A DNA stretch of 64,000 nucleotides from Paenarthrobacter sp. A20 (GTDB lineage Bacteria > Actinomycetota > Actinomycetes > Actinomycetales > Micrococcaceae). Each line of letters starts with the position of its first letter. Position 1 is the stretch's first letter. Shown piece by piece: positions 1-8,547 of this stretch. Both the position numbers and the translations under genes were made by a program. Below the pieces are notes generated by a model, which saw only the letters and a program-made list of their open reading frames with translations, was not told the origin of the DNA and ran no database searches. The DNA lies in the NCBI RefSeq assembly GCF_024168825.1, contig NZ_JALJWH010000001.1, forward strand, positions 744,001 through 808,000. The letters are read 5' to 3'.

Positions 1-2209
1 GCGTCCCATCGGAGGCCCTCGCCACGAGATCCGGGTGCTTATCGCCGTCGAAATCCCCGGCACTGAGTACCGCCGTGAAGACGTTCCAGCCCGTCCCGAG
101 CTGCACGCGCGGCAGGAAGCCACCCGACCCGTTGCCTGGGTAGAGCCACAGGACGCCGTTGGTGCCACGCGCCAGGACGTCAGCGACAGCATCGCCGTCG
201 AAATCCCCCGCCTCCCACACTTGGCTGAAGTGGTTCCAGCCGGTTCCAATTGCCAGGCGGTCCGCGAAGCCGGCACCGTCACCCGGGTACAGGATCATGG
301 ACGCGCCCGCGAGGACGTCAGCACGCTGATCGCCCGTCAGGTCCTGCCCTCCGACGATGTCACCGGCGCTGTTCCAACCACTTCCGACGGCGGCACGCGG
401 CAGGAAGCCGCCCCCACCATCGCCGGGGTAGACATAAAGCGTGCCGTCAGCAGCGCGGGCAAGGAGCCCGCCGGACCCGCCACCGAAGGAACCGGCAGGG
501 GCGAGGCTGTTGAACGAATCCCAGCCCTGGCCGGCCAGCACCCTGGCAAGGAAACCACCCGAGCCGTTGCCCGGGTAGAGCCACAGGCGACCGTCCGTAT
601 CGGAGGCGATCACGTCCGCGCGACCATCGCCGTTGAAGTCACCCGGAGCTACTAACTGGGTGAAGCCCTGCCATCCGATGCCAACCTGGCTTCTGGGCAG
701 GAATCCGCCCTTCCCGTTGCCCGGGTAGAGCCACAGGGCACCGTCGCTGCTGCGTGCCAGAATGTCCGCAAAGCCATCCCCAGTGAAATCGGAAGTGCCC
801 AGCACTGCGTTGAAAATATCCCAGCCGGAGCCGATCCGCACCGAATCCTCCAGGCGGTTCCCGGGCAGGCCCGCGAAAAGGAGCAAGGAGCCGTCGGCTT
901 CGCGGGAAATGACATCGGCGAGTTTGTCGCCGTCGAAATCACCTGCTGAGAACCGCATTCGCGTCTTGAGCTTGGGATCGGCGTTGATGGTGACCGTCGC
1001 CGAGGTCGACGTGACGGAATTGATGGTCACCTTGGTACCCGTGTAGGTGGTGAACGTGCTGCCGGCCTGCCACGCGTGGTTCTTTGCGTAGTAGGGCTCA
1101 GTGAACGGAACGGTCGACGGCATGAGGATCAGTGACGAGGCAATGGTGGCCCCGCCGCGCTGGACGATTTTGACGCCCTTGTTACCGCTCTGCGTCGATG
1201 CCGAGAGGTAGTTGTCGTAGCCCACCGGTTGCCGAAGTTCCAGGTAATAGACCTCGCGGCTGATGGGATCCGTGAACTTGATGGCCCGCTGCGCCTCAGT
1301 GCCGCCCCATGGTTTGAGGGTGTAGCTCTTGACCCCCGTGGCAACGCCCACGTCTCGGATTTCGTCGCCGCGGCCCAGCCCGGCGAAGTCCCACAGCGTG
1401 GAACTCACCACGGGCGAGGCGTACTGCGCTGCACCCATGATGTCCGTGGTGTCGCCGTACTCGCGGATGTAGCAGGAAGAGTCGGTGAAACGCCCGTTGC
1501 TGTCCACCCCAATGTCGGAAGCACCGCTGCGGCACTGCAGCGCATCGGCGTGCATCAAGCCGATCACGTGACCGAATTCGTGGCTCATCACATTGTTGGA
1601 GAAGTTGCTGATCTGCGGCATCAGGACGCGACCACTGTAGCTGCCGCTGCTGTAGCCGGCGCCCAGCGCATTCCCGGACAGCGTGGCCGTGGGAACGAAG
1701 ATCACCAACGCCGTGTAAGGGCTCGCGGACCACTTCAGCTCACTGGTGATGGTGGACATGATGGTGCTGTAACTGTCCGTGGACTTCGCCTTGGACTGGT
1801 GCCCGGCCACCTTGCTGGCAACGGACATGGACAGCTTGTTGGCCGTCATCGCTTTCCAGTAGCTGCTGGTCGCAGCCACGGCCTGCTCGGCACCCGCCAT
1901 CGAAACCGGGTTGGTGTTGTCCGCCAGCTTGGCCGTCACCAGGCGGACGCGGATATCTCCGCCCGGGCCGGCGGCCAGCGCCCCGTCGCGGAGGAGGGAG
2001 TCGACGTCGGCCTGTCCCTTGGGTGCGTTGTCGACGGGAGGCGTCTCGAACGTATGCTCCGAGTGCGGTGTTCCTTCCACGAACTGGACGTTCGGATTGT
2101 CCGGCCCCGGCAAGGGAACGGCCGTGGCCGGCGCCTGGACGAAAAACAGGCCCGCGGCAAACACCACCAGGCCTGTAGACAACGCGATCGATCGCCGCAA
2201 AACACCCAT
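1..2209 (-). CDS. Secreted metzincin metalloprotease with FG-GAP repeats (3' end cut by window edge)
   Basis: An uninterrupted minus-strand frame starts with ATG at 2209-2207 and runs off the left edge (736 codons visible). Residues 1-30 form a signal peptide with a basic start and an Ala-x-Ala end. The motif HExxHxxGxxH lies at 210-220 and a Met-turn DIMG at 256-259, the zinc site and turn of the metzincin clan, so this is a secreted zinc endopeptidase. From about residue 418 come at least six repeats of about 50 residues with GDFDGD/GDFNGDG cores and LWLYPGNGxGGFLPR, typical of FG-GAP/VCBS calcium-binding propellers and probably used for substrate or surface binding. The same repeat type ends the protein at 54284-56194. 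The start is followed by a convincing signal peptide; the upstream GGGGAGA is a plausible ribosome site. Substrate unknown. Confidence 0.88.
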   Translation of the reverse strand, partial: MGVLRRSIALSTGLVVFAAGLFFVQAPATAVPLPGPDNPNVQFVEGTPHSEHTFETPPVDNAPKGQADVDSLLRDGALAAGPGGDIRVRLVTAKLADNTNPVSMAGAEQAVAATSSYWKAMTANKLSMSVASKVAGHQSKAKSTDSYSTIMSTITSELKWSASPYTALVIFVPTATLSGNALGAGYSSGSYSGRVLMPQISNFSNNVMSHEFGHVIGLMHADALQCRSGASDIGVDSNGRFTDSSCYIREYGDTTDIMGAAQYASPVVSSTLWDFAGLGRGDEIRDVGVATGVKSYTLKPWGGTEAQRAIKFTDPISREVYYLELRQPVGYDNYLSASTQSGNKGVKIVQRGGATIASSLILMPSTVPFTEPYYAKNHAWQAGSTFTTYTGTKVTINSVTSTSATVTINADPKLKTRMRFSAGDFDGDKLADVISREADGSLLLFAGLPGNRLEDSVRIGSGWDIFNAVLGTSDFTGDGFADILARSSDGALWLYPGNGKGGFLPRSQVGIGWQGFTQLVAPGDFNGDGRADVIASDTDGRLWLYPGNGSGGFLARVLAGQGWDSFNSLAPAGSFGGGSGGLLARAADGTLYVYPGDGGGGFLPRAAVGSGWNSAGDIVGGQDLTGDQRADVLAGASMILYPGDGAGFADRLAIGTGWNHFSQVWEAGDFDGDAVADVLARGTNGVLWLYPGNGSGGFLPRVQLGTGWNVFTAVLSAGDFDGDKHPDLVARASDGT

Positions 2210-2438
2210 TGAATCTCCCCGGGGATGGAGCCTGTTGGTTCCTGTGAGTCTCAGGAACCGAGATCAGGCTACAGCCGCGGCCGCAGTGCACCCGGAAGGC
2301 GGGGCGGGGCCACCGGAAATGCAAGCAACCCGGAATGCTAACCGGACCCTAACCGCCCCGAAATACCGTGGCAACATTGGCCCGCCACACTGGAATAGCC
2401 GGCAAGTGCAGGCACAAGCTCCAGCCCAGGAGGCCACA

Positions 2439-2675
2439 ATGTTGAAGGAAGTCACAACACACACAACACGTATACGCGCGATCAGCCAGCTCCACCGTGG
2501 AGACGAGATCGAAGCCCGCCTGTCCGTGGGACCCGCCTACGATGACGTGGTCATCCGCCGCGGACAGGTCCAGGAAACCGCGCCGGGAATCGGCGTCGTC
2601 TGGATCATGGATCACGCCTCAGGTATGAGGAAGGCCATCAATACCGACGAATGCAGTGTTTGGCGCGTCGCCTGA
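2439..2675 (+). CDS. Small hypothetical protein (78 aa)
   Basis: ATG at 2439 is preceded by a strong AGGAGG at 2428-2433, which chooses this start over longer upstream readings. The 78-residue product is soluble, with no signal peptide, membrane segment or cysteine pair apart from one Cys near the end, and is rich in Val/Ile/Arg as in a small beta-rich domain. I do not recognise the family. It is transcribed away from the metalloprotease and converges on the MoaD-like gene, so it is probably monocistronic. Confidence 0.65.
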   Translation: MLKEVTTHTTRIRAISQLHRGDEIEARLSVGPAYDDVVIRRGQVQETAPGIGVVWIMDHASGMRKAINTDECSVWRVA

Positions 2676-2698
2676 ACCGGCTTGACCCCAAACCCCGC

Positions 2699-2986
2699 TC
2701 AGCCACCGGCCACGGACTGGACAATCAGGACCTCCTGGCCGGCCGCGACCTCCGTATCAAGACCCTTCAGACGCCGGACCTCATCACCGTTCACGTAAAT
2801 ATTCACGAAACGGCGGAGCGCCCCGGTTTCATCACGCAAACGCCTGGCCAGCACCGGATAATCTCCGGTCACAGAATCCAGCAACTGTCCCACGGTCACA
2901 GCCCCGTCGGCGGACGCAGTCAGATAGGACTGTCCGCCGACGAGCGGCTGCAGGACACCAGGCAACAGGACCGTAAAGTCAGCCAC
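2699..2986 (-). CDS. MoaD/ThiS-family ubiquitin-like protein
   Basis: The 95-residue product has the pattern of a beta-grasp sulfur-carrier protein: hydrophobic N-terminal strand, a middle RRFVNIYVNGDEVRRL-type segment, and a C-terminal VAGG whose terminal Gly-Gly is the site thiocarboxylated or adenylated in MoaD/ThiS. The GTG start at 2986-2984 lies 7 bases after the stop of the upstream BNR-repeat gene, so translation is probably coupled. No MoaE, MoeB or other molybdopterin gene is nearby, so a role in cofactor synthesis is not implied by context. MoaD-like/BNR pairs are, as far as I know, common in actinobacteria but of unknown function. Confidence 0.85.
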   Translation of the reverse strand: MADFTVLLPGVLQPLVGGQSYLTASADGAVTVGQLLDSVTGDYPVLARRLRDETGALRRFVNIYVNGDEVRRLKGLDTEVAAGQEVLIVQSVAGG

Positions 2987-2993
2987 AACGGAC

Positions 2994-4232
2994 CTAACCA
3001 GGTACCGGGGCGCTGGATTGATCGTCCGGAGTGGGGTCAATCGACCGGGCCGCTTCCTCCACAATCACTGCGGCTTCGGCAATCACAGTGGCTTCCGCCG
3101 CAGCCAGCGGGGCTTCCACGCCTGCGGCGTTGCCAACCACGACAGCGGCCCGCACGCACAGTACGTCCGGTAGGTGCGAGGCCACTTCAGTAAAGGTCCC
3201 GTCCTCGTCGGCGCTGGCGTACACGGCACCGCCGCGGGTTCCGAAATACACGCCAACGGGTTCGGCTGTGTCCACGGACGCCGCATCGCGCAGGACGGCG
3301 TTGTATTCGTGGTCCGGAAGTCCCGTGTGCAGTTCAGTCCACGAGTTTCCTGCGTCGTTGGTTCGGTGCACGCTGAGCTTGCTGTCAGGAGGGATGCGTT
3401 CGCCATCGGCCTTCAACGGAATGACCCAAGCCGTGCCCTCGCGGCGGGGATGCGTCAGCATGACGAAGCCAAAGTCCGCCGGCAGCCCCTCCGCGATGGA
3501 ATCCCAATTCTCACCGTTATCGTCCGTGCGGTACACGCCGTGATGGTTCTGCGCATACAAGCGGCCCTCGACGGCGGCATCCGCTGCGATCTTGTGAACG
3601 CACTGGCCGAACTCCGGATTGGGATCGGGCATGAAGTAGGCCGAGATTCCCTTGTTGCGGGGCTCCCAGGACGTCCCGCCGTCGAGCGATCTGTAAACGC
3701 CGCCAGTGCTCATGGCGATGTGGACCTTTTCGCCGGACGGATCAACCACGATCGAGTGCGCAGCCGCGCCACCATAGCCGGCGCCCCATTCGCTGCGATG
3801 CGGGTGGTCCCACAGCCCGCGGTTGAGCTCAAAGTGCTCGCCGCCGTCGGTGGATTTCCACACGGAAATCGGTTCGCAACCAGCCCAGACGACGCCGGGG
3901 CGGGAGTCGGCGTCGGGGTGGATCTGCCAGATCCGTTCCAAGGCGGCGTCGGTGCCGTCCGGGAATTTGATGGCGCCTTGCTCAGGCTCGGTCCAGGTGG
4001 CACCAAGGTCGTCGGAGTGGGCCACGGTGGGACCCCAATGCTCTGATCGCACACCCACCATGATCCTGGTTTTGCCGCCCCGCGTGTCTATCCCGATGCT
4101 GGGTATCTCGCTCATCAGGAAGTGCGGGCCGGAGAGGGACCATTCCTTGCGGTCCGGGCTGGTAGCCAGCCACAGGCCTTTCTTGGTCCCGATCGCTAAG
4201 ACATAGCTCTCTGCGGTATCTGCGGTTGCCAT
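2994..4232 (-). CDS. WD40/YVTN/BNR-repeat (sialidase-like fold) protein
   Basis: About 412 residues with repeated Asp-box signatures (SxDxGxTW-like: SDDLGATW, STDGGEHF, SLDGGTSW, TDDNGENW, TNDAGNSW) spread over the whole length, which form a beta-propeller. The segment LAIGTKKGLWLA at the N-terminus is typical of the glycosyl-hydrolase-like BNR family. No signal peptide is seen, so it is probably cytoplasmic and not a true sialidase; the catalytic Arg triad was not identified. I chose ATG 4232 (MATADTAES), with GGGA just upstream; ATG 4241 or an upstream start is possible. It is followed directly by the MoaD-like gene in the same operon. Function unknown. Confidence 0.82.
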   Translation of the reverse strand: MATADTAESYVLAIGTKKGLWLATSPDRKEWSLSGPHFLMSEIPSIGIDTRGGKTRIMVGVRSEHWGPTVAHSDDLGATWTEPEQGAIKFPDGTDAALERIWQIHPDADSRPGVVWAGCEPISVWKSTDGGEHFELNRGLWDHPHRSEWGAGYGGAAAHSIVVDPSGEKVHIAMSTGGVYRSLDGGTSWEPRNKGISAYFMPDPNPEFGQCVHKIAADAAVEGRLYAQNHHGVYRTDDNGENWDSIAEGLPADFGFVMLTHPRREGTAWVIPLKADGERIPPDSKLSVHRTNDAGNSWTELHTGLPDHEYNAVLRDAASVDTAEPVGVYFGTRGGAVYASADEDGTFTEVASHLPDVLCVRAAVVVGNAAGVEAPLAAAEATVIAEAAVIVEEAARSIDPTPDDQSSAPVPG

Positions 4233-4783
4233 GAGTCCCATCGAACCATCAGGGCGGGTGGGTGGCAAGGGTGGGATACTGGCCGATTTTGCGGGACGGC
4301 GGCCGGCATATTCCATCGCCGATAAATCAGTATCGATTCCGTTATTGGCGTGCCTGGGAAAATCTGCTGTTTCCTCGACTGCTGGGCCCTTCGCTGGTTC
4401 TCGTGTTTTTTATTTCGGCCGCAGGCAGCATTGCAGGCATGGCAGCGGTCCGCATTAAAAGGCCCGCGGAACCTTAGAAGGCCCCGTGAAATCAGCCGCA
4501 AACAAGAGCCAGTGCAGGGCGTCCCTGAACGGGCGCTGACCCGCGAGGCAGCGCCCAACGCCGAACAAACGTGGCTCACGTCCGGGTTCGGATTCCTCCG
4601 GGTTCGGATTCCCCTCACTGATCCCTATTCACTAAAGTGAGAAAACATGCTTGACTGTTGGCTTTGTGGCCAAAAGCCAGTAGAGCAACAAATGCGGGGG
4701 ATTAAGTGCAGCACGGAGATAGCGATCATTCGAGGGTAACAAATGAGGGATATTTGGTGCTCGGAAGTTAGCGGCGCAGCGCC
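4233..4783. other. 551-bp gene-free divergent region with small repeats
   Basis: This spacer lies between the BNR-repeat gene (minus) and the diguanylate cyclase (plus). No credible gene was found; the short frames have poor composition and no ribosome sites. It holds an exact 16-bp tandem duplication (TCCGGGTTCGGATTCC at 4581-4596 and 4597-4612), a 12-bp palindrome TCACTAAAGTGA at 4629-4640, and a hairpin with arms TGGCTTT (4659-4665) and AAAGCCA (4673-4679). TTGACT at 4651-4656 could be a -35 box but I see no good matching -10. No known riboswitch pattern was recognised. Confidence 0.5.
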
Positions 4784-5995
4784 ATGATTGCACAATCAGT
4801 GCAAGAGGGAGCCATAGTCCTGGACCCCTTCTCCGTCAGGATCGTCCTCGGCCTGGTCACTCTGACCTTGATCGTCATTTCCTGTGCCTCGTCCCAACGA
4901 AGACGCTCGCCCTACGCCGAGTGGTGGCGGGTAGCCCTGTGCCTCTTTTTCGTTGGCAATGCAGCCTTCCTGCTGAACGGTACGGCCGCCCAACTGTGGG
5001 CCAATCCCGCCGGCAAGACCCTTGTTGTCGCGGGGACATTCTGTGTCTGGGCGGGGGCACGCACCCTCCGCGACCGCCGGGCAAGCGCGTGGCTGCTGTT
5101 GCCGGCTCCTCTTCTCAGTGGCTTTGCATCCGTTCTGGACGATCCGGGAAACAGCGTGTGGTCCGGCGGCTTGGTGTACCTGTGCCTGACGACGCTGGGA
5201 ATCACGTTGGCCGCGATGGAACTGTGGTTCGCGAAACCTGCCCGGTCCAGGATCACCAAATTCCTGTCCATCGTCGCCGGGCTGACGGCCTTGTACTACC
5301 TGTTCCGGGCAGTGACCTTCGTGCTGGCCGGACCGGGCAACGAGGTTTTCCGGACCTTCTTTGGCTATGCGCCGGCTGCCCTGATGCATTTGATGCTGCT
5401 GGTGGCCGTGTCCTCCACCATGAATACGCTCAGCAACAAGCAGTTGATCAAACGCCTCCGGGAACGGGCGGATCGTGATCACCTGACCGGGTTGCTCAAC
5501 AGGGGTGCTTTCCTGGAGCTGGCCTCCCGGCAGTTGGCGGGCCCTGCGTCCCATCACGGTGCGGCCCTGGTCCTGGCCGACCTGGACCATTTCAAGGCCG
5601 TCAATGATGAACACGGGCACTCGGCCGGTGACGCGGCCCTCCGCGCCTTCGCCACAGCCTGCACTGCCTCGGTCAGGTCGACGGATCTCGTGGCCCGATA
5701 CGGTGGGGAGGAATTCATCCTGTTCCTGCCTGGAGCTACCCAACAACGGGCTGAGGTCATCGCTTCAGAAATCAGTAGCCGCCTATCGGCGATGCAGGGC
5801 CCGGATGGCTTGCCGTTCCCAACAGTGAGCTACGGCGTCACCTCGACAGGCACGGACGTTCCGGACCTGGCCTTCATGATCAACGTGGCAGATGCCGCGC
5901 TTTACAATGCGAAAGCCCAGGGCCGGAACAGGGTCGTAGGAGCAGAGCCGGCGGAAACGGAACCAGCGGCAGAAGCCGGCCACCCGACGTCGTAG
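4784..5995 (+). CDS. Membrane-bound diguanylate cyclase (GGDEF protein)
   Basis: 403 residues. Residues about 17-210 contain six or so hydrophobic segments forming an N-terminal membrane sensor. A GGDEF domain follows (about 225-385): RDHLTGLLNR at 231-240, the metal/nucleotide segment DLDHFKAVND at 266-275, and the active loop RYGGEEF at 305-311. An RxxD motif (RSTD, 298-301) sits exactly five residues before GGEEF, the inhibitory I-site, so product inhibition by c-di-GMP is expected. No EAL domain is fused. It should make c-di-GMP from two GTP at the membrane. The start lacks a clear Shine-Dalgarno sequence. It is monocistronic, with a long upstream spacer. Confidence 0.9.
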   Translation: MIAQSVQEGAIVLDPFSVRIVLGLVTLTLIVISCASSQRRRSPYAEWWRVALCLFFVGNAAFLLNGTAAQLWANPAGKTLVVAGTFCVWAGARTLRDRRASAWLLLPAPLLSGFASVLDDPGNSVWSGGLVYLCLTTLGITLAAMELWFAKPARSRITKFLSIVAGLTALYYLFRAVTFVLAGPGNEVFRTFFGYAPAALMHLMLLVAVSSTMNTLSNKQLIKRLRERADRDHLTGLLNRGAFLELASRQLAGPASHHGAALVLADLDHFKAVNDEHGHSAGDAALRAFATACTASVRSTDLVARYGGEEFILFLPGATQQRAEVIASEISSRLSAMQGPDGLPFPTVSYGVTSTGTDVPDLAFMINVADAALYNAKAQGRNRVVGAEPAETEPAAEAGHPTS

Positions 5996-6137
5996 TTTCC
6001 ACCGCTACGTAGTACATGGGCACACGATGCATGGTGTGCCGCCTCACCCCCCAGGCTGTTTCCATGGCCCGACGTTATGCCTAGGCTGTGGGTGGCAAGT
6101 GAGACTGGTTCCCACCCGTGGATCACGGAGAACAACG

Positions 6138-6161
6138 ATGACGGAGAACGACGATGACTGA
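6138..6161 (+). other. Seven-codon upstream reading frame with duplicated start region
   Basis: ATG at 6138 opens a 7-codon frame (MTENDDD) whose TGA (6159-6161) lies 3 bases inside the next gene, which starts at 6154. The 16-base stretch ending in this ATG (acggagaacaacgatg) is repeated with one change as the ribosome site and start of the main gene. This looks like a duplicated translation-initiation region that could couple or tune expression. It may have no function. Confidence 0.35.
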
Positions 6162-6933
6162 CGCAAATATCAACGCCCGTGCACAGCAGCTCAAAGCCCT
6201 GCATGAGGCACCGGAAATCCTGAGTGTGGTCAATGTGTGGGACGCCATCAGTGCCCGGACAATTGCAGCACTGCCTGAGACGAAGGCCATTGCCACTGCG
6301 GGGCATTCGATTGCTGCAGCCTTTGGCTATGCCGACGGAACCATGCCCTTGGACGTCGCACTGGACGGCGTGAAACGCATCGTCGACGCGGTGGATCACC
6401 CGGTCACTGCCGACCTGGACGATGGCTACGACAACCCGGCCGAGACCATCCGCCGGGCGATGGGGATCGGCGTAGTTGGTGCCAACGTCGAAGACCGGCT
6501 TCGGCCCTTCGACGAGGCCGTGGCCCGCGTGCAGTCGATCATGTCGGCAGCCGCCGACGAAGGCATCCAGTTCCAGCTGAACGCACGCACCGACGCGATC
6601 GCCCGGGGCGGGGACCGGCCGATCAAAGACAGCATCGAGGACGCCATCGCCAGGGGACGCGCCTTCCTGGACGCCGGCGCTGCGCTGGTCTTCGTGCCAG
6701 GCGCCATGACCCGTGAAGTCATCGAACCGCTGGTTGAAGGCCTCGGTCACGGGAAGCTCTCCGTGATCGGTGCACCTGGAGCCCTGCCCGCTGCCGAGCT
6801 CCAGAAACTGGGTGTGGCCCGCGTGTCCTACGGCCCGTTTACGCAGCGCGTGGCCCTGCGTGCACTGCAGGACCTCGCCACCGACCTGTACGGCTCGGGA
6901 GTGATCCCTACTGACACCCCGGCCCTCAACTAA
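6154..6933 (+). CDS. Isocitrate lyase/PEP mutase family enzyme
   Basis: 259 residues with the family pattern: a substrate-loop region TAGHSIAAAFGYADG, metal-binding Asp cluster TADLDDGYDN (about residues 86-95), VEDR (about 112-115), NARTDA (about 142-147) and a late VPGAM segment. This is the PEP mutase/carboxy-PEP mutase/oxaloacetate hydrolase-like superfamily of TIM barrels, which make or break C-C or C-P bonds in 2-oxo acids. The typical isocitrate lyase KKCGH motif is absent, so isocitrate lyase activity is unlikely; the exact substrate cannot be told. It converges on a LysR gene whose partner may lie elsewhere. Confidence 0.85.
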   Translation: MTDANINARAQQLKALHEAPEILSVVNVWDAISARTIAALPETKAIATAGHSIAAAFGYADGTMPLDVALDGVKRIVDAVDHPVTADLDDGYDNPAETIRRAMGIGVVGANVEDRLRPFDEAVARVQSIMSAAADEGIQFQLNARTDAIARGGDRPIKDSIEDAIARGRAFLDAGAALVFVPGAMTREVIEPLVEGLGHGKLSVIGAPGALPAAELQKLGVARVSYGPFTQRVALRALQDLATDLYGSGVIPTDTPALN

Positions 6934-6987
6934 CCTGAAGCAGTCGCCGGCTGCCTGACCTGCCCCGCCTGCGAAAGGCGCGGCGGG

Positions 6988-7911
6988 TCAGGAGCCCGAG
7001 CGGGTGTCGAACGCCGCCGCAGACTCCCGGAGCAGCCGGGCCACCGTGTCCACGGGCAGGCTCGCCGCCCTTCGCCGGTCGAAGCGTCGCAAGGCGATGT
7101 GCCGGGTCCCCAAACCGGGAACGTCCAGGATGTCCACTTGGTCATGGACCACGCCGGTGAGCGCCAAGGTGGGCACGATGGCAACCCCCTCGCCGGCAGC
7201 GACGAGTGCCAGCGCGGTGAGTGTGTCGTGGTACTGATGAACAGTCTCAATCCGGGCACCCGTCGAGTGGCGGAGACGCCCGAGCACTGCTGTGTTGGCT
7301 GCTGACGGCTCGACTCCCAGCCACGGCAAGTGCAAACGGGTCAGGTCGATGTTGTCCGTGCCCAGCAGGGTTCCTGTGGGCACCACGAGCTTCCATGGTT
7401 CATCCAGCAGGGGTTCCTGCACCATTCCGGCCGCCATCGGATGCTGCTCGGCCGCTGTCGAGTCCTGTTCAATCACCACAGCATCGAGCTGGCGTTGGCG
7501 GAGCAGCCGCATCAGCGCGGGATAGGAATCCTCCACGATCTGAATCTGCAACTGGGGGTATTGGCTGCGCCACTCCGGAAGACGCGGGATCACCACTGTC
7601 CGCATGAAACTGGTGAATCCGCCCACGCGCACAACACCTGCGATGTTGACCTCGCTTTGCATCCGGGCGCGGGCCACGTTGAGGGCTCGTTCTATCTCTT
7701 CCCCCGCCTCGGCCATGGCCAGGCCTGCGGGTGTGAGCACGGAGCCTTTAGGGGTTCGCAGGAGTAGCGCCTGCCCTGCCTCGTTCTCGAGTTTGCTGAG
7801 CTGCTGCGACACCGCGGAGGGCGTAATCCGCAGTTCATCAGCTGCCGCGAGGACGCCGCCGGTACGGGCAACAGCGAGAAGAACCAGCAGTCGGCGCGGG
7901 TCCATATCCAT
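6988..7911 (-). CDS. LysR-family transcriptional regulator
   Basis: 307 residues. The N-terminal winged helix-turn-helix is clear (RRLLVLLAVARTGGVLAAADELRITPSAVSQQLSKLE, about 6-44), followed by a linker helix and a two-lobe effector-binding domain. Divergently transcribed from the small CBU_0592-like membrane protein gene at 8094, with a 182-bp shared control region, so that gene is the most likely target. Converges with the PEP-mutase-family gene. Confidence 0.9.
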   Translation of the reverse strand: MDMDPRRLLVLLAVARTGGVLAAADELRITPSAVSQQLSKLENEAGQALLLRTPKGSVLTPAGLAMAEAGEEIERALNVARARMQSEVNIAGVVRVGGFTSFMRTVVIPRLPEWRSQYPQLQIQIVEDSYPALMRLLRQRQLDAVVIEQDSTAAEQHPMAAGMVQEPLLDEPWKLVVPTGTLLGTDNIDLTRLHLPWLGVEPSAANTAVLGRLRHSTGARIETVHQYHDTLTALALVAAGEGVAIVPTLALTGVVHDQVDILDVPGLGTRHIALRRFDRRRAASLPVDTVARLLRESAAAFDTRSGS

Positions 7912-8093
7912 GTTAAGCGCTCCTAAACACGGGCTTCAGAATATTGCAATTGAACTAAACGGCTTACTCACTCAATATTGACTCAAAAGCACGATTCCGT
8001 CGCCCAACACCGACTACCGAATCAAGCCTCCACTCCGGACCACACGCCGCCCGCCGGCTTCATCCGAGTGCCCAAAATCATGAAAGGACTCCC

Positions 8094-8438
8094 ATGGAAA
8101 TGCTGTTCGAAATCACCGGCTGGGCCGGCGCAGTGGCAATGCTCGGCGGCTACATGGGAGTGTCACTGGGCTGGTTGCAGGCGGGCAGCACCTTCCAGAC
8201 GGTCAATCTTTTTGGTTCATGCGCGTTCATCGTCAATGGCACGCTCCATGGAGCCTGGCCCTCCGTCGTGACGAATGTCGCCTGGTTCCTGATCTCGGCA
8301 GTGGCTCTTCTCCGGATGCGGGCCAAGCAGCGGCCTGCGCGGGTCGCAGCCCAGGCTCCGGAAAGCCCGTCACTGCGCCCGGACACTGCCGCCCAGGTCA
8401 TCGTCGCGGCAACCCGCCCGGCCGCCAGCTGCGCGTAG
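8094..8438 (+). CDS. Small CBU_0592-like membrane protein
   Basis: 114 residues with three predicted membrane segments (about 9-28, 35-52 and 55-73) and a conserved-looking GGYMGVSLGW...FQTVNLFGSCAFIVNG...WPSVVTNVAWF pattern that matches the CBU_0592 family of uncharacterised inner-membrane proteins. The C-terminal 40 residues are polar and Ala/Pro rich. AAAGGA just before ATG supports the start. Divergent from a LysR regulator. Function unknown. Confidence 0.75.
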   Translation: MEMLFEITGWAGAVAMLGGYMGVSLGWLQAGSTFQTVNLFGSCAFIVNGTLHGAWPSVVTNVAWFLISAVALLRMRAKQRPARVAAQAPESPSLRPDTAAQVIVAATRPAASCA

Positions 8439-8547
8439 TTCTGGCACCAGAAGCAGTCCTCCATCACAAAAGGTAACGTCCCGCCGTCGCCCCCGGGACC
8501 GCAGCCTATTCTGGGCAGTAGCCGCCGCCCGACCGTGAAGGAAGCCC

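Noticed and set aside
35..655. Plus-strand open frame at the left edge
   Set aside because: Antisense of the FG-GAP repeats of the metalloprotease, which is open in the minus frame through the edge.
4581..4612. tRNA T-arm-like sequence (GGGTTCGGATTCC repeated)
   Set aside because: No acceptor, D or anticodon arms can be folded around it; it is a plain tandem duplication.
4350..4640. Small plus-strand frame in the 551-bp spacer
   Set aside because: No ribosome site, random-looking composition and an ending that covers the tandem duplication.
4690..4783. Possible c-di-GMP or c-di-AMP riboswitch before the diguanylate cyclase
   Set aside because: The conserved core motifs of these riboswitch classes were not found in the leader.
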